Shown here: one piece after another, positions 46,190 to 56,764 of the stretch
How positions within the stretch are numbered: the stretch's first letter is position 1
Layout of the letters: every line of letters begins with the position of its first letter
Assembly: GCA_022801595.1 (NCBI GenBank)
Contig: JAAWSO010000002.1
Coordinates: forward strand, 124,001-188,000
Source: Clostridiales bacterium
GTDB lineage: Bacteria > Bacillota > Clostridia > Oscillospirales > Acutalibacteraceae
Reading direction: 5' to 3'
DNA length: 64,000 nt
Notes under the pieces: model-generated
Told to the model about the DNA's origin: nothing
The model's input: only the letters and a program-made list of their open reading frames with translations
Database searches by the model: none
Position numbers and translations under genes: made by a program

Positions 46190-47773
46190 TTAAGGCTTAC
46201 TATGGGAAGGGCAGGGGCGGTTTTTCTCCCTCTTTTTTGTCAGAAAAATGCTGCGCACCCACTCCTGGTCATATTTTCGAAAGCTTCCCGAAATCCGCAG
46301 CAGCGCATAGTAAAAAATACCGGAAGCCAGGATTTCCACTACGCAGCGCAGCCAATCTGCGATACCGTCAACAGGCAATATTTTCGCTAAAAAAGTAACC
46401 GTCAGAGTGGAAATTCCCCCGCATAAAGCAGGCTTGAGAATCCAATCCATAAACTTGATCTGGACTTCCGCTACTTTGATGAGGCGGTGGATGCTCAAGG
46501 TAGCGTTAAAGATCGTGCTGAAAAACAGGACGCAAAGATATCCTTTGCTGCCGGTGTATGGGATGAGGAAAAAGATCAGCACCACCCGGATGGCGGAGTC
46601 GGAAAAGTTGTATTTTAAGGAATGGAGCTGTTGATCCAACCCTTTCAAAATGCCGTCCACCACGCTGTCCAAATAGAATAATGGGACCAAAGGGGCAAGC
46701 AAGCGCAGCAGAGCGCCGGCTTGTTCTTTTTGGTAAAAGGCCATGCCCAGCTCATGGGAAAAGGCTAGGAAAACAGAGGTTACGAAAATGGAAAACAGCA
46801 AAGTTAATTGAAAGGAACGGCTGGTTGCCCGGTTGATAAAACGTTTGTGCCCGCAGGCATTGGCTTCCGACATTTCCGGGATCAGCAGGGAGGAAAAGGC
46901 GATCAAAAAGGAGGAAGGAAAATATAAAATCGGCATCACCATACCGTGGATCATGCCGTATTCACTCAGAGAATTTTGGGAGGAAGCGCCGTATTTTCGA
47001 AAGCCTATAGGGATTAAAATGTTTTCCAGTGCGCTCAGCCCACTGCGAAGGGTGGAACTGAAGGTAATCGGCAAAGCAATGTGGCAGATCTTGTGGAGAA
47101 TCCCGGTGCTTTTTTGGGGCCGTTGGCCGTTTTGGATCCGTTTTACATGGAACCAATACATTATATAGATAAAAAGGAAAGAGGCTACCTCTCCCACTGT
47201 AGAACCGATCATAATGGCACGGCATCCATGCTCCAGACCGGACGGCGCGAAAAAGCTGAAAATTACCACGGTCACGCCGATGGTCACCACTTGCTCCAAA
47301 ACCTCTCCCACAGCGGATTTTACCACACCGCGCACCGCGAGAAAATATCCTTTTAAACAGGAACAGAGCGCCATAAACGGGAGCCCAAAGGCTAAGATCT
47401 TAAGGGAGGAAATTATCCGTCCGTCACCGAGGATGGAATGGCCAATCCAGTCTGCGGAGAAATACATAGCGGTCATGGCGGCCAGGCTAAGGCAGGCGCT
47501 GAACAGTAGGCATTTCCGCACGCCGCTGCGGACTGTTTGGGGCTGATGATCGGCAATGGCTTCGGAAACCAGTCGGGTGACCGCCAAACTGATTCCTGAT
47601 GTGGACAGGGTAATGGCCAGGACAAACACGGAAAAAACCAACTGATACAGGCCCATTCCCTCCGCGCCGATTTTGGAGGTGAGATATACCCGGTAGCTGA
47701 TGTTCATGGTGCGGAGTAAGAGGGAGGAGGCTGTGAGCAGGACAGCGTTCAAAAAGAAAACACGTTTTTTCAT
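46190..47773 (-). CDS. SpoVB-like oligosaccharide flippase (MOP/MATE superfamily)
   Basis: 14-TM-like; MKKRVFFLNAVLLTASSLLLRTMNISYRVYLTSKIGAEGMGLYQLVFSVFVLAITLSTSGISLAVTRLVSEAIA. Confidence 0.9.
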   Translation of the reverse strand: MKKRVFFLNAVLLTASSLLLRTMNISYRVYLTSKIGAEGMGLYQLVFSVFVLAITLSTSGISLAVTRLVSEAIADHQPQTVRSGVRKCLLFSACLSLAAMTAMYFSADWIGHSILGDGRIISSLKILAFGLPFMALCSCLKGYFLAVRGVVKSAVGEVLEQVVTIGVTVVIFSFFAPSGLEHGCRAIMIGSTVGEVASFLFIYIMYWFHVKRIQNGQRPQKSTGILHKICHIALPITFSSTLRSGLSALENILIPIGFRKYGASSQNSLSEYGMIHGMVMPILYFPSSFLIAFSSLLIPEMSEANACGHKRFINRATSRSFQLTLLFSIFVTSVFLAFSHELGMAFYQKEQAGALLRLLAPLVPLFYLDSVVDGILKGLDQQLHSLKYNFSDSAIRVVLIFFLIPYTGSKGYLCVLFFSTIFNATLSIHRLIKVAEVQIKFMDWILKPALCGGISTLTVTFLAKILPVDGIADWLRCVVEILASGIFYYALLRISGSFRKYDQEWVRSIFLTKKREKNRPCPSHSKP

Positions 47774-47893
47774 AACATCGGTGACCTCATCTGTGATTTT
47801 TCAAAAGAAATTTTTGATTTCCTTCTATCATGGTATGTCTGCGATTGGGCAGAAATGAGACGATTTCAAAAAACGCTCAAGCTCATTTTTTAT

Positions 47894-47922
47894 TTGCAGA
47901 AAGGGACGTTGTATGGTATGAT
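47894..47922 (+). promoter_or_regulatory. Candidate sigma-A promoter for prmA
   Basis: TTGCAG-17 nt-TATGAT. Confidence 0.55.
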
Positions 47923-47990
47923 AACAACAAAAAAGTGATTTTATTTCCATAAAAATAGAGCTTGCAAGGATAAATGAGGAGGAATCTGGC

Positions 47991-48956
47991 ATGGATTGGA
48001 CAGAAGTGGCGATTACGGTAGACGCCAAGGATGTGGACAAGGCTGGGGACATCGCCCAGATGGTAGTGCCGTATGGGATTTATATTGAAGATTATTCCAA
48101 CTTGGAGCAGGAAGCATGGGAAATTGCCCACATTGATTTGATTGACGAGGAACTGCTCAAAAAAGACCGGACCAAGGGGATTATCCATGTCTATATCAGT
48201 CCCGAGGAAAGCCCAGCAGAAGCCATTGCATTCCTCAGCGAACGGTATACGGCGGAACAAATTCCCCACACCATTACCACTGCCGACTGTGTGATGGAGG
48301 ACTGGATCAATAATTGGAAAAAATATTTTAAGCCAATTGAGGTGGGACACAGTATTCTCATCCGCCCAACCTGGGAGGAGGATTACGACGCAAAAGGCCG
48401 ACGGGTACTGCATTTGGAGCCCGGCTTGGCGTTTGGCACTGGAACCCATGAGACTACCCGTCTCTGTATTGAGCTGATTGAGGATTACCTTCGCCCCCAA
48501 ATGGACATTTTGGATGTGGGCTGTGGCAGCGGGATTTTGTCTGTGGCGGCTCTTTTAATGGGGGGACAAAGCGCCGTTGGGGTGGATATTGACGAGCTGG
48601 CTGTGAAAACCGCTGTGGAAAATGCCAAGATCAACCAGGTGGACAGCCGTTTCACGGCCATTGCGGGCAATCTGACGGAAAAAGTACAGGGCAAATTCCA
48701 CATGATTGTGGCTAATATTGTGGCGGACATCATCATCGAACTGACCCAGGATATTGAGCAGTTTATGTATGACGATACGGTGTACATCATGAGCGGGATC
48801 ATCGACACCCGGGAACAGGACGTGCTTCAGGCTTTAGAGAAAGACTTTGAGATCATCGACCGCCGTTGGGAAAAGGGCTGGGTCGCTTTGGCTGCCCAGA
48901 AAAAACGCCGGCAGGTTGGAGACATTGATTGGTCCAGCTTTAAAATTTTTGGATAA
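47991..48956 (+). CDS. prmA: Ribosomal protein L11 methyltransferase
   Basis: RVLHLEPGLAFGTGTHETTRLCIELIEDYLRPQMDILDVGCGSGILSVAALLMGGQSAVGVDID...MIVANIVADIIIEL. Confidence 0.96.
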   Translation: MDWTEVAITVDAKDVDKAGDIAQMVVPYGIYIEDYSNLEQEAWEIAHIDLIDEELLKKDRTKGIIHVYISPEESPAEAIAFLSERYTAEQIPHTITTADCVMEDWINNWKKYFKPIEVGHSILIRPTWEEDYDAKGRRVLHLEPGLAFGTGTHETTRLCIELIEDYLRPQMDILDVGCGSGILSVAALLMGGQSAVGVDIDELAVKTAVENAKINQVDSRFTAIAGNLTEKVQGKFHMIVANIVADIIIELTQDIEQFMYDDTVYIMSGIIDTREQDVLQALEKDFEIIDRRWEKGWVALAAQKKRRQVGDIDWSSFKIFG

Positions 48957-48970
48957 GGGGGAGAGCCAGC

Positions 48971-49498
48971 GTGATATTATCAGGACGAGAAATTGCACAG
49001 CAGGTGGAGCAAGGGAACATTACGATTCAGCCGTTTGACCGGAAGAAAGTGAATCCCAATAGCTATAATCTATCCCTGCACAATGAGTTGTTGGTATATG
49101 AAAATGAGGTGTTGGACATGAAAAAGCCCAACCCCACTCAATTGCTGACCATTCCAAAAGAGGGCCTTTTGTTGGAACCAGGCAAGCTGTATCTAGGCCG
49201 CACCAAGGAGTTTACCACCACCAGCAAGTTTGTGCCTATGCTGGAAGGCCGTTCTTCCACTGGGCGGCTTGGGCTTTGCATCCATGTGACCGCTGGTTTT
49301 GGAGACATTGGTTTCGCCGGATACTGGACTTTGGAAATCCATTGCATTCATCCTTTAATCATTTATCCTGATATTGACGTATGCCAGATTTATTACCATA
49401 CCATCCAGGGGGATTTTGACCTGTACGACAGCGGCAAATATCAGAATAATACCGGAATCCAGCCCAGCCTCATGTACAAAGATTTCGAATCAGATTAA
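48971..49498 (+). CDS. dcd: dCTP deaminase
   Basis: MILSGREIAQQVEQGNITIQPFDRKKVNPNSYNLSLHNELLVYE...EGRSSTGRLGLCIHVTAGFGDIGFAGYWTLEI; GTG start. Confidence 0.95.
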   Translation: MILSGREIAQQVEQGNITIQPFDRKKVNPNSYNLSLHNELLVYENEVLDMKKPNPTQLLTIPKEGLLLEPGKLYLGRTKEFTTTSKFVPMLEGRSSTGRLGLCIHVTAGFGDIGFAGYWTLEIHCIHPLIIYPDIDVCQIYYHTIQGDFDLYDSGKYQNNTGIQPSLMYKDFESD

Positions 49499-49678
49499 GG
49501 TCGGCTCGGCTAATGAGCTGGCCATTCGCTTGCGTGTACCCTCATACCTCGTTTGGCAGAATTTTTTTATGCTGCGGCGCTCCAGTTCGGTTATATGTTC
49601 CCGATGCTCTCAGAGAGCAAACGCAATAGTATCGTCGGCCTTGATAAAGGCGGCAGGGTAGAGGAATGGAGTCCTCTC

Positions 49679-49800
49679 GTTCACTTTGACGAGCGAGAAC
49701 TAAAATATTCGCATCGTGCTTGTATGGAATCAAAATTCCCGATAGGTCTCGGAAGCAAGCGTAAAAGTTACTTCTCGGAAATTGATTTCGGCCTCGAAAG
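49679..49800. repeat. Dispersed intergenic repeat, copy D
   Basis: ttcactttgacgagcgag...catcgtgcttgtatgg aligns with copy A; acttctcggaaattgatttcggcctcgaaa loosely resembles copy B. Confidence 0.5.
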
Positions 49801-49850
49801 AGCAAAGTGATGAGGCAACCGAATTAAATGGATGAAATAGACGAAAAAAT

Positions 49851-49884
49851 GCGCGGAGGAAATTTCTCCGCGCTTTTCTTTTTG
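49851..49884. terminator. Bidirectional terminator between dcd and the SnoaL-like gene
   Basis: GCGCGGAGgaaattTCTCCGCGC flanked by A-tract and T-rich tail. Confidence 0.8.
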
Positions 49885-49911
49885 GAATGCTGTGTGCAAA
49901 CTTGTTTTAGG

Positions 49912-50304
49912 TTAAAGAAGCAGAAGCTCCGTGCCATAAGAATTATCGATGGCGCAGAGCCAATCACCGTCTTTGTTTTTGCGAAATACATAGGTAGCCT
50001 TTCGTTCCGCTGGGTATGGGGAATCGGTCATCAGCGGGGTTTCCACCATCGTGTGGGCCAGCACCAAAGCGGTGTCTCCCGCTTCCAAAATCACCATTTC
50101 TTTTTGACTGGGCCGCATTTCTCCGCGGTAATACTCCAAAATCCGATGAAATGCCGGTTCTATCTGTTCTTTGCCCCGGGCGACTACGCCAGGCTTAACT
50201 ACCAGAATTGCGTCATCGGCGTAAAAGTCCATCAGTTTTTTCAAGTCCTGCAGGGCAATGGCCTCGTCTGCCTGCTTGATCAATGTTTTGATTGGATGTC
50301 CCAT
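49912..50304 (-). CDS. SnoaL/NTF2-like family protein
   Basis: IKTLIKQADEAIALQDLKKLMDFYADDAILVVKPGVVARGKEQIEPAFHRILEYY...WLCAIDNSYGTELL. Confidence 0.8.
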   Translation of the reverse strand: MGHPIKTLIKQADEAIALQDLKKLMDFYADDAILVVKPGVVARGKEQIEPAFHRILEYYRGEMRPSQKEMVILEAGDTALVLAHTMVETPLMTDSPYPAERKATYVFRKNKDGDWLCAIDNSYGTELLLL

Positions 50305-50305
50305 T

Positions 50306-51478
50306 TTATACGCTCCTTTCGGTTAATTCCACATAGTTTCCAAGGAAAGAAAAGTTTGGCATCTCACTGGAAAGTTCACAAATTAAATCCAGGGTTTTGG
50401 GATTGGATACGTTTCCGGTGAAGTCTAAGTAAAAATCATATTCAAACCGGTCTCCTTCGCTGACGCTGTCACTGGAAATGGGGCGGGATTCGATTTTCGT
50501 CAAGTTCAGCCCGTTCATGGCGAACCGGACCAATACGCTGTACAGGGAGCCGGTGGTGTGGGGGAGGGAGAAACACAGGCTGATCTTATTAGCGTCCTCT
50601 GGGAGAAGCAAATCCCGGTGGATGGCGATGAATCGGGTGCGGTTCCGGTCGTTGTTCTGTACGTTTTCGGCTAGGATTTTCAGGCCGTATTCCTCAGCGG
50701 CGATCCGGGAGCAGATGACCCCATAAGAGGGGTTCTGTTTTTCCCCAGCCATTTTGGCGGCAGTGGCGGTATTGGAATATTCTATGCTCTCCCAGTGATG
50801 CTTGGCGATCAGTTCTGAGCATTGGGCGAGAGCCTGGGGATGGGAATAGATGGTGCGAATGGTTTCTAAGCTGCCGTTTTGGGGAACCGCCAGGCAGTGG
50901 TTGATTTTCAAAGTAGTGGCTCCAACGATGCGGAAGCGGTACTTTAAAATCAGGTCATATACCTCTGTCACAGAGCCAGCGGAGGAATTTTCAACAGGGA
51001 CCAGTCCGAAAGCGGCATCGCCCCGTTCTACAGACTGGAACACCTCCTGAAAGCATTCGTAAAAGGCGATGTTCCGGCTGGGGAACAGCAGGCGGGCGGC
51101 TTCATGGGAATGGGAACCGTCTACGCCCGGACAGGCAATGGTCTGGCCCAGGGAGCTTTCGTCTAGGGTGGGGCGGCGTTCCAGAGCTTGTTCTACCTCC
51201 TTGCGGGTTTCACTGCCGCTGAGCATCATTTTGTGCTGGCGGGCACGGCTGAGGGCCATCATGGTGGTATAGAGCATTTTCGCTTCACAGTCGTATTCCT
51301 CGGCGCGGGATGCGACTTTATTCAAAATCTGCTCTTCCCGTTCGGCGTTAAAAATCGGGAGATTGGTTTCCATTTTGGTTTTGGCTACCACTTCGGCGCA
51401 CTTCATCCGCTCCACAAACAACGGGAGAAGCTGGGCGTCAATTTCATCAATTTTTTGTCGGATTTTGTTGAGAGACAT
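50306..51478 (-). CDS. pheA: Bifunctional chorismate mutase / prephenate dehydratase
   Basis: N-terminal CM (LNKIRQKIDEIDAQLLPLFVERMKCAEVVAKTK); PDT (ACPGVDGSHSHEAARLLFP...FGLVPVENSSAGSV) and ACT (HTTGSLYSVLVRFAMNGLNLTKIESRP). Confidence 0.95.
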   Translation of the reverse strand: MSLNKIRQKIDEIDAQLLPLFVERMKCAEVVAKTKMETNLPIFNAEREEQILNKVASRAEEYDCEAKMLYTTMMALSRARQHKMMLSGSETRKEVEQALERRPTLDESSLGQTIACPGVDGSHSHEAARLLFPSRNIAFYECFQEVFQSVERGDAAFGLVPVENSSAGSVTEVYDLILKYRFRIVGATTLKINHCLAVPQNGSLETIRTIYSHPQALAQCSELIAKHHWESIEYSNTATAAKMAGEKQNPSYGVICSRIAAEEYGLKILAENVQNNDRNRTRFIAIHRDLLLPEDANKISLCFSLPHTTGSLYSVLVRFAMNGLNLTKIESRPISSDSVSEGDRFEYDFYLDFTGNVSNPKTLDLICELSSEMPNFSFLGNYVELTERSV

Positions 51479-51562
51479 GATGCTTCCTACCTTTTCTGTG
51501 ATTATTTTGGAAATTCTTTTTGCAGATTTTTGAAAAGAATTTAAAAAAACTTAAAAATAATA

Positions 51563-51591
51563 TTGACAAATACCTCGTTTGCTAATAAGAT
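51563..51591 (+). promoter_or_regulatory. Candidate sigma-A promoter for acpP
   Basis: TTGACA-17 nt-TAAGAT. Confidence 0.7.
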
Positions 51592-51730
51592 ATGGCTAGG
51601 GAAATCAAGGCATGGAACATTCCATCTGATTTCAACTGTGGAAAATTGTAACACATTTGGCGTTCGTTTGTCCACATTTGGCGATTAGCTTGGTTATTTT
51701 TATTTCACAAAATTTTAGGAGGATTTCGCA

Positions 51731-51958
51731 ATGGTATTCGAAAAGGTAAAGGCTATTCTGAGCGAGCAGTTTGACGTTGAGGAGGATTCCATCACCATGG
51801 AAACCATCGTGGCGGAAGATTTGGGCGCCGATTCGTTGGACGTGGTTGATTTGCTCATGTCCATCGAGGATGAGTTTGAGATTGAAATTCCAGATGGGGA
51901 AATCGAGAACATCAAAACTGTTGGTGACTTGGTGAAGTACATCGAGGCAAATTCCTAA
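51731..51958 (+). CDS. acpP: Acyl carrier protein
   Basis: [72 protein letters not shown]. Confidence 0.97.
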   Translation: MVFEKVKAILSEQFDVEEDSITMETIVAEDLGADSLDVVDLLMSIEDEFEIEIPDGEIENIKTVGDLVKYIEANS

Positions 51959-51997
51959 TTTTGAAAAACAAAAGGTTCTCTTATGGAATCTGCGTAG

Positions 51998-52035
51998 TTC
52001 GTTGTGCGGAAGCTTCTGCATGACGAATTTTTTTT
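51998..52035 (+). terminator. Terminator after acpP
   Basis: TTCGTtGTGCGGAAGcTTCTGCATgACGAATTTTTTTT. Confidence 0.75.
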
Positions 52036-52064
52036 CTCGGTTTCGCTGAATTTGCGGTTTTTAG

Positions 52065-52093
52065 TTGAAATGTTGTCCATCCCGCTTTATAAT
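52065..52093 (+). promoter_or_regulatory. Candidate sigma-A promoter for proS
   Basis: TTGAAA-17 nt-TATAAT. Confidence 0.7.
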
Positions 52094-52177
52094 AAGAATG
52101 GAACAAAAAACATCGAAACTGAAATCCGTTCAGATTCCAAATATAGATCCATTATTTTGAGAAGGAGAATCGGCAAG

Positions 52178-53623
52178 ATGTCAGATCAATTTGGACAGAA
52201 GAAAATGGTGGAGGCGATCACTCCTATGGAGGAGGATTTCGCCAAGTGGTACACCGATATCGTGAAGAAGGCGGAGTTAATGGACTATACCAGCGTACGG
52301 GGCTGCATGGTCATCCAGCCTTATGGCTTTGCGATTTGGGAAAATATCCAGAGCGTTTTGGACGCCCGTTTTAAGGAGTTGGGCCATGAGAATGTTTCCA
52401 TGCCGCTGTTTATTCCCGAAAGCCTGCTGCAAAAAGAGAAGGATCATGTGGAAGGCTTCGCCCCTGAAGTGGCCTGGGTGACTCACGGCGGCGAGGAAAA
52501 GCTCCAGGAACGCCTTTGCGTCCGTCCCACTTCTGAAACCTTGTTCTGCGACTACTATTCCCGGGTGATCCATTCCTACCGGGATCTGCCCAAACTATAC
52601 AATCAATGGTGTTCGGTGGTTCGCTGGGAAAAAACCACCCGTCCTTTTCTGCGTTCGGTGGAATTCCACTGGCAGGAAGGTCACACCATGCACGAAACCG
52701 CTCAGGAGGCCATGGAGGAAACCGAGCAAATGCTCAAGGTATATGCCGAATTCTGCGAGAACCAGTTGGCCATCCCAGTGGTGAAAGGCCGCAAGACCGA
52801 CAAGGAGAAGTTTGCCGGTGCGGAGGCCACCTACACCATTGAGGCCATGATGCACGACGGCAAGGCTTTACAGTCCGGCACCAGCCACTATTTTGGCGAT
52901 GGTTTCGCGAAAGCCTTTGACATCACCTTCCAGGGCCGGGACAACAATTCCTATTACCCCCATCAAACCTCTTGGGGCATGTCTACCCGCATCATCGGCG
53001 GCATCATCATGACCCACGGCGATAACAACGGTTTGGTTCTGCCTCCAGCCATCGCGCCGATTCAGGTGATCATTCTGCCTATCGCCCAGCATAAAGCGGG
53101 CGTGTTGGAAAAGGCCCGGGAGCTGCAAGAGCGTTTGAAGAAATCATTCCGGGTACGGCTTGACGATTCCGACCAAAGCCCCGGCTGGAAATTTGCCCAG
53201 TATGAGATGAAGGGTGTGCCTTTGCGGCTGGAAATCGGCCCCAAGGATATGGAGAAGGGTCAATGCGTGCTGGTGCGCCGTCATGACCGGGAAAAAGTTT
53301 TCGTTTCCCTGGATCGTTTGGAAGAAGCCATCGCGGAACAACTGGAAGCGGTTCGCCAGGGCATTTACGACAAGGCTCTGGCCCGTCGCCAGGAAATGAC
53401 ATACACCGCCGCCAATATGGATGAGCTGAAGGATATCGCGGAGAACAAGCCGGGTTTGATAAAAGCTATGTGGTGCGGCGATCTTGCCTGTGAAGAGAAG
53501 ATCAAGGAGGAGGCTGGGCTTTCCTCCCGCTGCATTCCTTTCGAGCAGGAAACCATTGGGGAAAGCTGCGTTTGTTGTGGCAAGCCAGCGAAATCCATGG
53601 TGTTCTGGGGCAAGTCTTATTAA
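52178..53623 (+). CDS. proS: Prolyl-tRNA synthetase
   Basis: [66 protein letters not shown]...[59 protein letters not shown]. Confidence 0.97.
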   Translation: MSDQFGQKKMVEAITPMEEDFAKWYTDIVKKAELMDYTSVRGCMVIQPYGFAIWENIQSVLDARFKELGHENVSMPLFIPESLLQKEKDHVEGFAPEVAWVTHGGEEKLQERLCVRPTSETLFCDYYSRVIHSYRDLPKLYNQWCSVVRWEKTTRPFLRSVEFHWQEGHTMHETAQEAMEETEQMLKVYAEFCENQLAIPVVKGRKTDKEKFAGAEATYTIEAMMHDGKALQSGTSHYFGDGFAKAFDITFQGRDNNSYYPHQTSWGMSTRIIGGIIMTHGDNNGLVLPPAIAPIQVIILPIAQHKAGVLEKARELQERLKKSFRVRLDDSDQSPGWKFAQYEMKGVPLRLEIGPKDMEKGQCVLVRRHDREKVFVSLDRLEEAIAEQLEAVRQGIYDKALARRQEMTYTAANMDELKDIAENKPGLIKAMWCGDLACEEKIKEEAGLSSRCIPFEQETIGESCVCCGKPAKSMVFWGKSY

Positions 53624-53779
53624 TTTGTTTTCGGAAAGCTGGTTCCGGCAATCGCCTCAATCCTAGGGAATCAGCTTACAACGGAAAAACCATTTTTTGC
53701 AAAGAGTTAGGATAGTGTTTTTACAGATCGAACATACTAAGGAAAAATTCTTTCTGTATCAATGAGGTGAATCATAACC

Positions 53780-54652
53780 ATGAAAAAAGTAACAATCCTG
53801 GTTTGCGGCTTGGCTATTGCGGTGGTATTGGGGTTGGCGGCCTGTGAGTCAGTCGTTAACCCACCTATTGACCCAGCCGTATCCAGCCAGGTTTCTTCGT
53901 TGGAATCTCAGACGTCGTCGACGGCATCTTCGGTAATTTCGGAGCCGGGAGAAGCGACTTCCTCCACCGTCAGTGAGATCACGAGCACTCCGAACGATGT
54001 TCCAGATGGCTACCCATATAGCATCAAACGGACTCCGTATACTTGGGAAAAGGGCGCGAAAAAATATGAGGTGAATTATCTCAGGATCACAGGAGACAAG
54101 GACAACAGTTATTCTAAGGTTAATATGTTGCTCAAGGAGCGGGCCATGCGGACTGCCAACTCCTTTGGCTATCAGCCCCAATACAACCCCGAAACCAAGG
54201 AAGAAGTTCCGGTGACTGTGACCACCAGCAGCACGTTGATGTATCGGAACCAGCAGTTTATCAGCGTGGTGATTGAGAGCAAATATACGGTGGGGGATGG
54301 GGAGCCGGTTTCCGTGTTTGATACGGTGAACTGCTACTTGGATGAAAGCAGCGCCCTGACTCCAGAGGAAACGGAAGTCACGATGCAAAATTCCTTGGAA
54401 GTCAAAGAAGAAATGGCGGACGTTTTGCTTGAGGCGATATGGGATCAAGGGACTCCAGAGTTACAGGAATATTTGACTAAGGAGCGGATTTTTGCGTCTT
54501 TGGGCCAAAACCCTATGTTCTTTACGGAAAAATATATGGCCATCAGCCTTCAGGTGCCTCATGAACTGGGCGATCATGTAGAGTTGAAGCTGAACTACCC
54601 GGAATTGGCTCCGTTCATGAAAATGAATACCATTTGGCGCACCTTTATTTAG
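53780..54652 (+). CDS. Lipoprotein with DUF3298-like domain
   Basis: Lipobox LGLAAC after signal peptide, Ser/Thr-rich linker, then YLRITGDKDNSYSKVNMLLKERA...FISVVIESKYTVGDGEPVSVFDTVNCYLD. Confidence 0.7.
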   Translation: MKKVTILVCGLAIAVVLGLAACESVVNPPIDPAVSSQVSSLESQTSSTASSVISEPGEATSSTVSEITSTPNDVPDGYPYSIKRTPYTWEKGAKKYEVNYLRITGDKDNSYSKVNMLLKERAMRTANSFGYQPQYNPETKEEVPVTVTTSSTLMYRNQQFISVVIESKYTVGDGEPVSVFDTVNCYLDESSALTPEETEVTMQNSLEVKEEMADVLLEAIWDQGTPELQEYLTKERIFASLGQNPMFFTEKYMAISLQVPHELGDHVELKLNYPELAPFMKMNTIWRTFI

Positions 54653-54704
54653 GACGACCAGACGATCAAGGGATTCCCTATACGGGAAATTGGAGAATAA
54701 GCAT

Positions 54705-54750
54705 AAAACCCCCACTGGCAAAGGATGTGTTCCTTGCCAGTGGGGGTTTT
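54705..54750. terminator. Hairpin terminator between the lipoprotein and HTH genes
   Basis: AAAACCCCCACTGGCAAaggatgtgttCCTTGCCAGTGGGGGTTTT. Confidence 0.75.
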
Positions 54751-54760
54751 GCGTGGAGGG

Positions 54761-55000
54761 TCAGCGGTTGATTTCAGGGTTGTCGGTGCGTCCCAATAAG
54801 TAGTCAATCGACACATTGAAGTAGTCGGCAAGAGCGGTGAGCGTTTGATTGTCAGCCTCACGTACCCCATTTTTATATTGACTAATACTATTTTGGCTCA
54901 TATTTAATTCCATAGCTAGATTGATCTGAGATAAATGCCGCTTTTTGCGCAACTTTTTTAGCCTAAAAATGTCCATCACCTCTTGACAGGATAATACCAA
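54761..55000 (-). CDS. XRE family HTH regulator
   Basis: FRLKKLRKKRHLSQINLAMELNMSQNSISQYKNGVREADNQTLTALADYFNVSIDYLLGRTD; start probably at the internal MDIFRL. Confidence 0.9.
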   Translation of the reverse strand: MVLSCQEVMDIFRLKKLRKKRHLSQINLAMELNMSQNSISQYKNGVREADNQTLTALADYFNVSIDYLLGRTDNPEINR

Positions 55001-55380
55001 GATTGTTATAATATTTTATCTCAAATTCGAGATAAAATAGGCTATAATTAATTTTAGAGATAATCACAGGGAAAAAGTCCAAATTAATAAAAGAAGATAT
55101 CGTCGAGAAAATACAGATAATTGATAGGGAACAAGATCGTGTATTTTCTCATCAGCTTGTCTTTTGGATAAAAGGAGCAATCAAACGGTACGAGGAGGAG
55201 AACGGGAGCGTTGAGGTGTTCAGGCCAAAATGCAAATATTCAGTTAAGAAAATGTGAGATGTGTGGCCTTCTTTTTTTAAACATATGAGACATTGCGATT
55301 CCTCTCTGAGATTAGTGGGAGTTATTTCCAGCACGAGTCCATACCGAGAGAGCGGAAAATAAATCATTGGTAAAAAAGAC

Positions 55381-55409
55381 TTGCATTTTGTTATGGGGTG
55401 TGATATAAT
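55381..55409 (+). promoter_or_regulatory. Candidate sigma-A promoter of the S10 operon
   Basis: TTGCAT-17 nt-TATAAT, ~320 nt upstream of rpsJ. Confidence 0.7.
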
Positions 55410-55613
55410 AACCAAGCAAGACTGCAATAGATATGCGTTGAAGCGGGAGGTTGCGGCCATTTTGGCTGGTTTTTCCGTGGAGTATGTCCGATTTTAAACC
55501 GGGCGAAAGAATATTTGAGTGTATGGCGAAAACATGCGCAATTGCGTGTGTTGACGTATTTTGAGCAAAAATGCGTTGCTGCTGCCATGCCTTAGACGTC
55601 TTTTCGAGACCTG

Positions 55614-55646
55614 CCCGGATCTGCTTTTTAGCAAGTCCGGTTTTTT
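55614..55646 (+). terminator. Terminator-like hairpin in the S10 leader
   Basis: CCGGAtcTGCTttttAGCAagTCCGGTTTTTT. Confidence 0.65.
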
Positions 55647-55727
55647 CATGCCGAGGGAAGAAACACCCGGCACAGTGTAGCGATCAAAAAGGCGCCGCCC
55701 GCCAACTACAATAAGGAGGCGATTACA

Positions 55728-56039
55728 ATGGCAGTCAAAGAAAAAATCCGGATAAGAATCAAAGGGTACGATCATCAGCTGGTGGATCAATCCGCCGAGA
55801 AGATTGTTCAGACTGCACAGCGCACAGGCGCTCGTGTATCCGGCCCTGTACCGTTGCCAACCGAGAAGCAGGTTATCACCATCCTGCGCGCGGTTCACAA
55901 GTACAAGGACAGCCGTGAACAATTCGAGATGAGAACACACAAAAGACTTATCGACATTCTGAGACCATCCAACAAGACCGTTGAGGCGTTGATGAGCTTG
56001 GAGCTCCCCGCTGGCGTTGACATCGAGATTAAACTCTAA
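55728..56039 (+). CDS. rpsJ: 30S ribosomal protein S10
   Basis: [44 protein letters not shown]. Confidence 0.98.
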   Translation: MAVKEKIRIRIKGYDHQLVDQSAEKIVQTAQRTGARVSGPVPLPTEKQVITILRAVHKYKDSREQFEMRTHKRLIDILRPSNKTVEALMSLELPAGVDIEIKL

Positions 56040-56114
56040 TCTCCGCCAACCAACAAGCGGATGGGGTCATGTTGGCTCCGGCCAACCAATAACCTACACA
56101 GGAGGTAAACTATA

Positions 56115-56747
56115 ATGCAAAAAGGTATTATCGGCAAGAAGATTGGCATGACACAAATCTTCGATGAAAAAGGTAAAGTCATCCCGGTAACCGTTGTAGA
56201 AGCAGGTCCTTGCGTGGTATCACAAAAGAAGACTGTGGAAAACGACGGCTATGCAGCGATCCAAATCGGCTATGGCGATATGAAGGCACATAAAGTCAAC
56301 AAGCCAATGAAGGGTCACTTCGCAAAGGGTGACGTTGCTCCCAAGAGAACGCTCCGCGAGTTCCGCGTGGAAAACATTGACGCTTACAACGTGGGCGATC
56401 TCATTAAGGCAGACACCTTCGCGGCTGGCGACAAGATTGATGTAACCGGTACCAGCAAGGGTAAGGGTTACGCTGGCGTGGTAAAGCGCTGGAACTTCGG
56501 CCGTCTCAAAGAGAGCCACGGTTCCGGTCCGGTTGCCCGTCACGGTGGCTCCATCGGTATGTGTTCCGATCCATCCAAAGTCTTTAAGGGCAGAAAGATG
56601 GCTGGCCACATGGGCGCGGAGCGCGTTACCGTACAAAATCTGACGGTTGTTAAAGTGGACGCAGAGAATAACCTGATCGCAATCAAGGGCGCTATTCCAG
56701 GCCCCAACGGCGGCACCGTTATCATCCACGACAGCGTGAAGGCGTAA
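56115..56747 (+). CDS. rplC: 50S ribosomal protein L3
   Basis: [35 protein letters not shown]. Confidence 0.98.
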   Translation: MQKGIIGKKIGMTQIFDEKGKVIPVTVVEAGPCVVSQKKTVENDGYAAIQIGYGDMKAHKVNKPMKGHFAKGDVAPKRTLREFRVENIDAYNVGDLIKADTFAAGDKIDVTGTSKGKGYAGVVKRWNFGRLKESHGSGPVARHGGSIGMCSDPSKVFKGRKMAGHMGAERVTVQNLTVVKVDAENNLIAIKGAIPGPNGGTVIIHDSVKA

Positions 56748-56764
56748 GGGAAGGAGGAATTGAC

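Noticed and set aside
45755-46390. 211-aa plus-strand ORF downstream of the M3 peptidase
   Set aside because: Overlaps the peptidase end, runs through a terminator hairpin and into the convergent spoVB-like gene; not credible as a protein.
49542-49805. 87-aa minus-strand ORF between dcd and its terminator
   Set aside because: Coincides with the dispersed repeat copy D; shows no domain and looks like a by-product of the repeat.
55152-55460. 102-aa minus-strand ORF upstream of rpsJ
   Set aside because: No RBS or domain; overlaps the inferred S10 promoter on the opposite strand.
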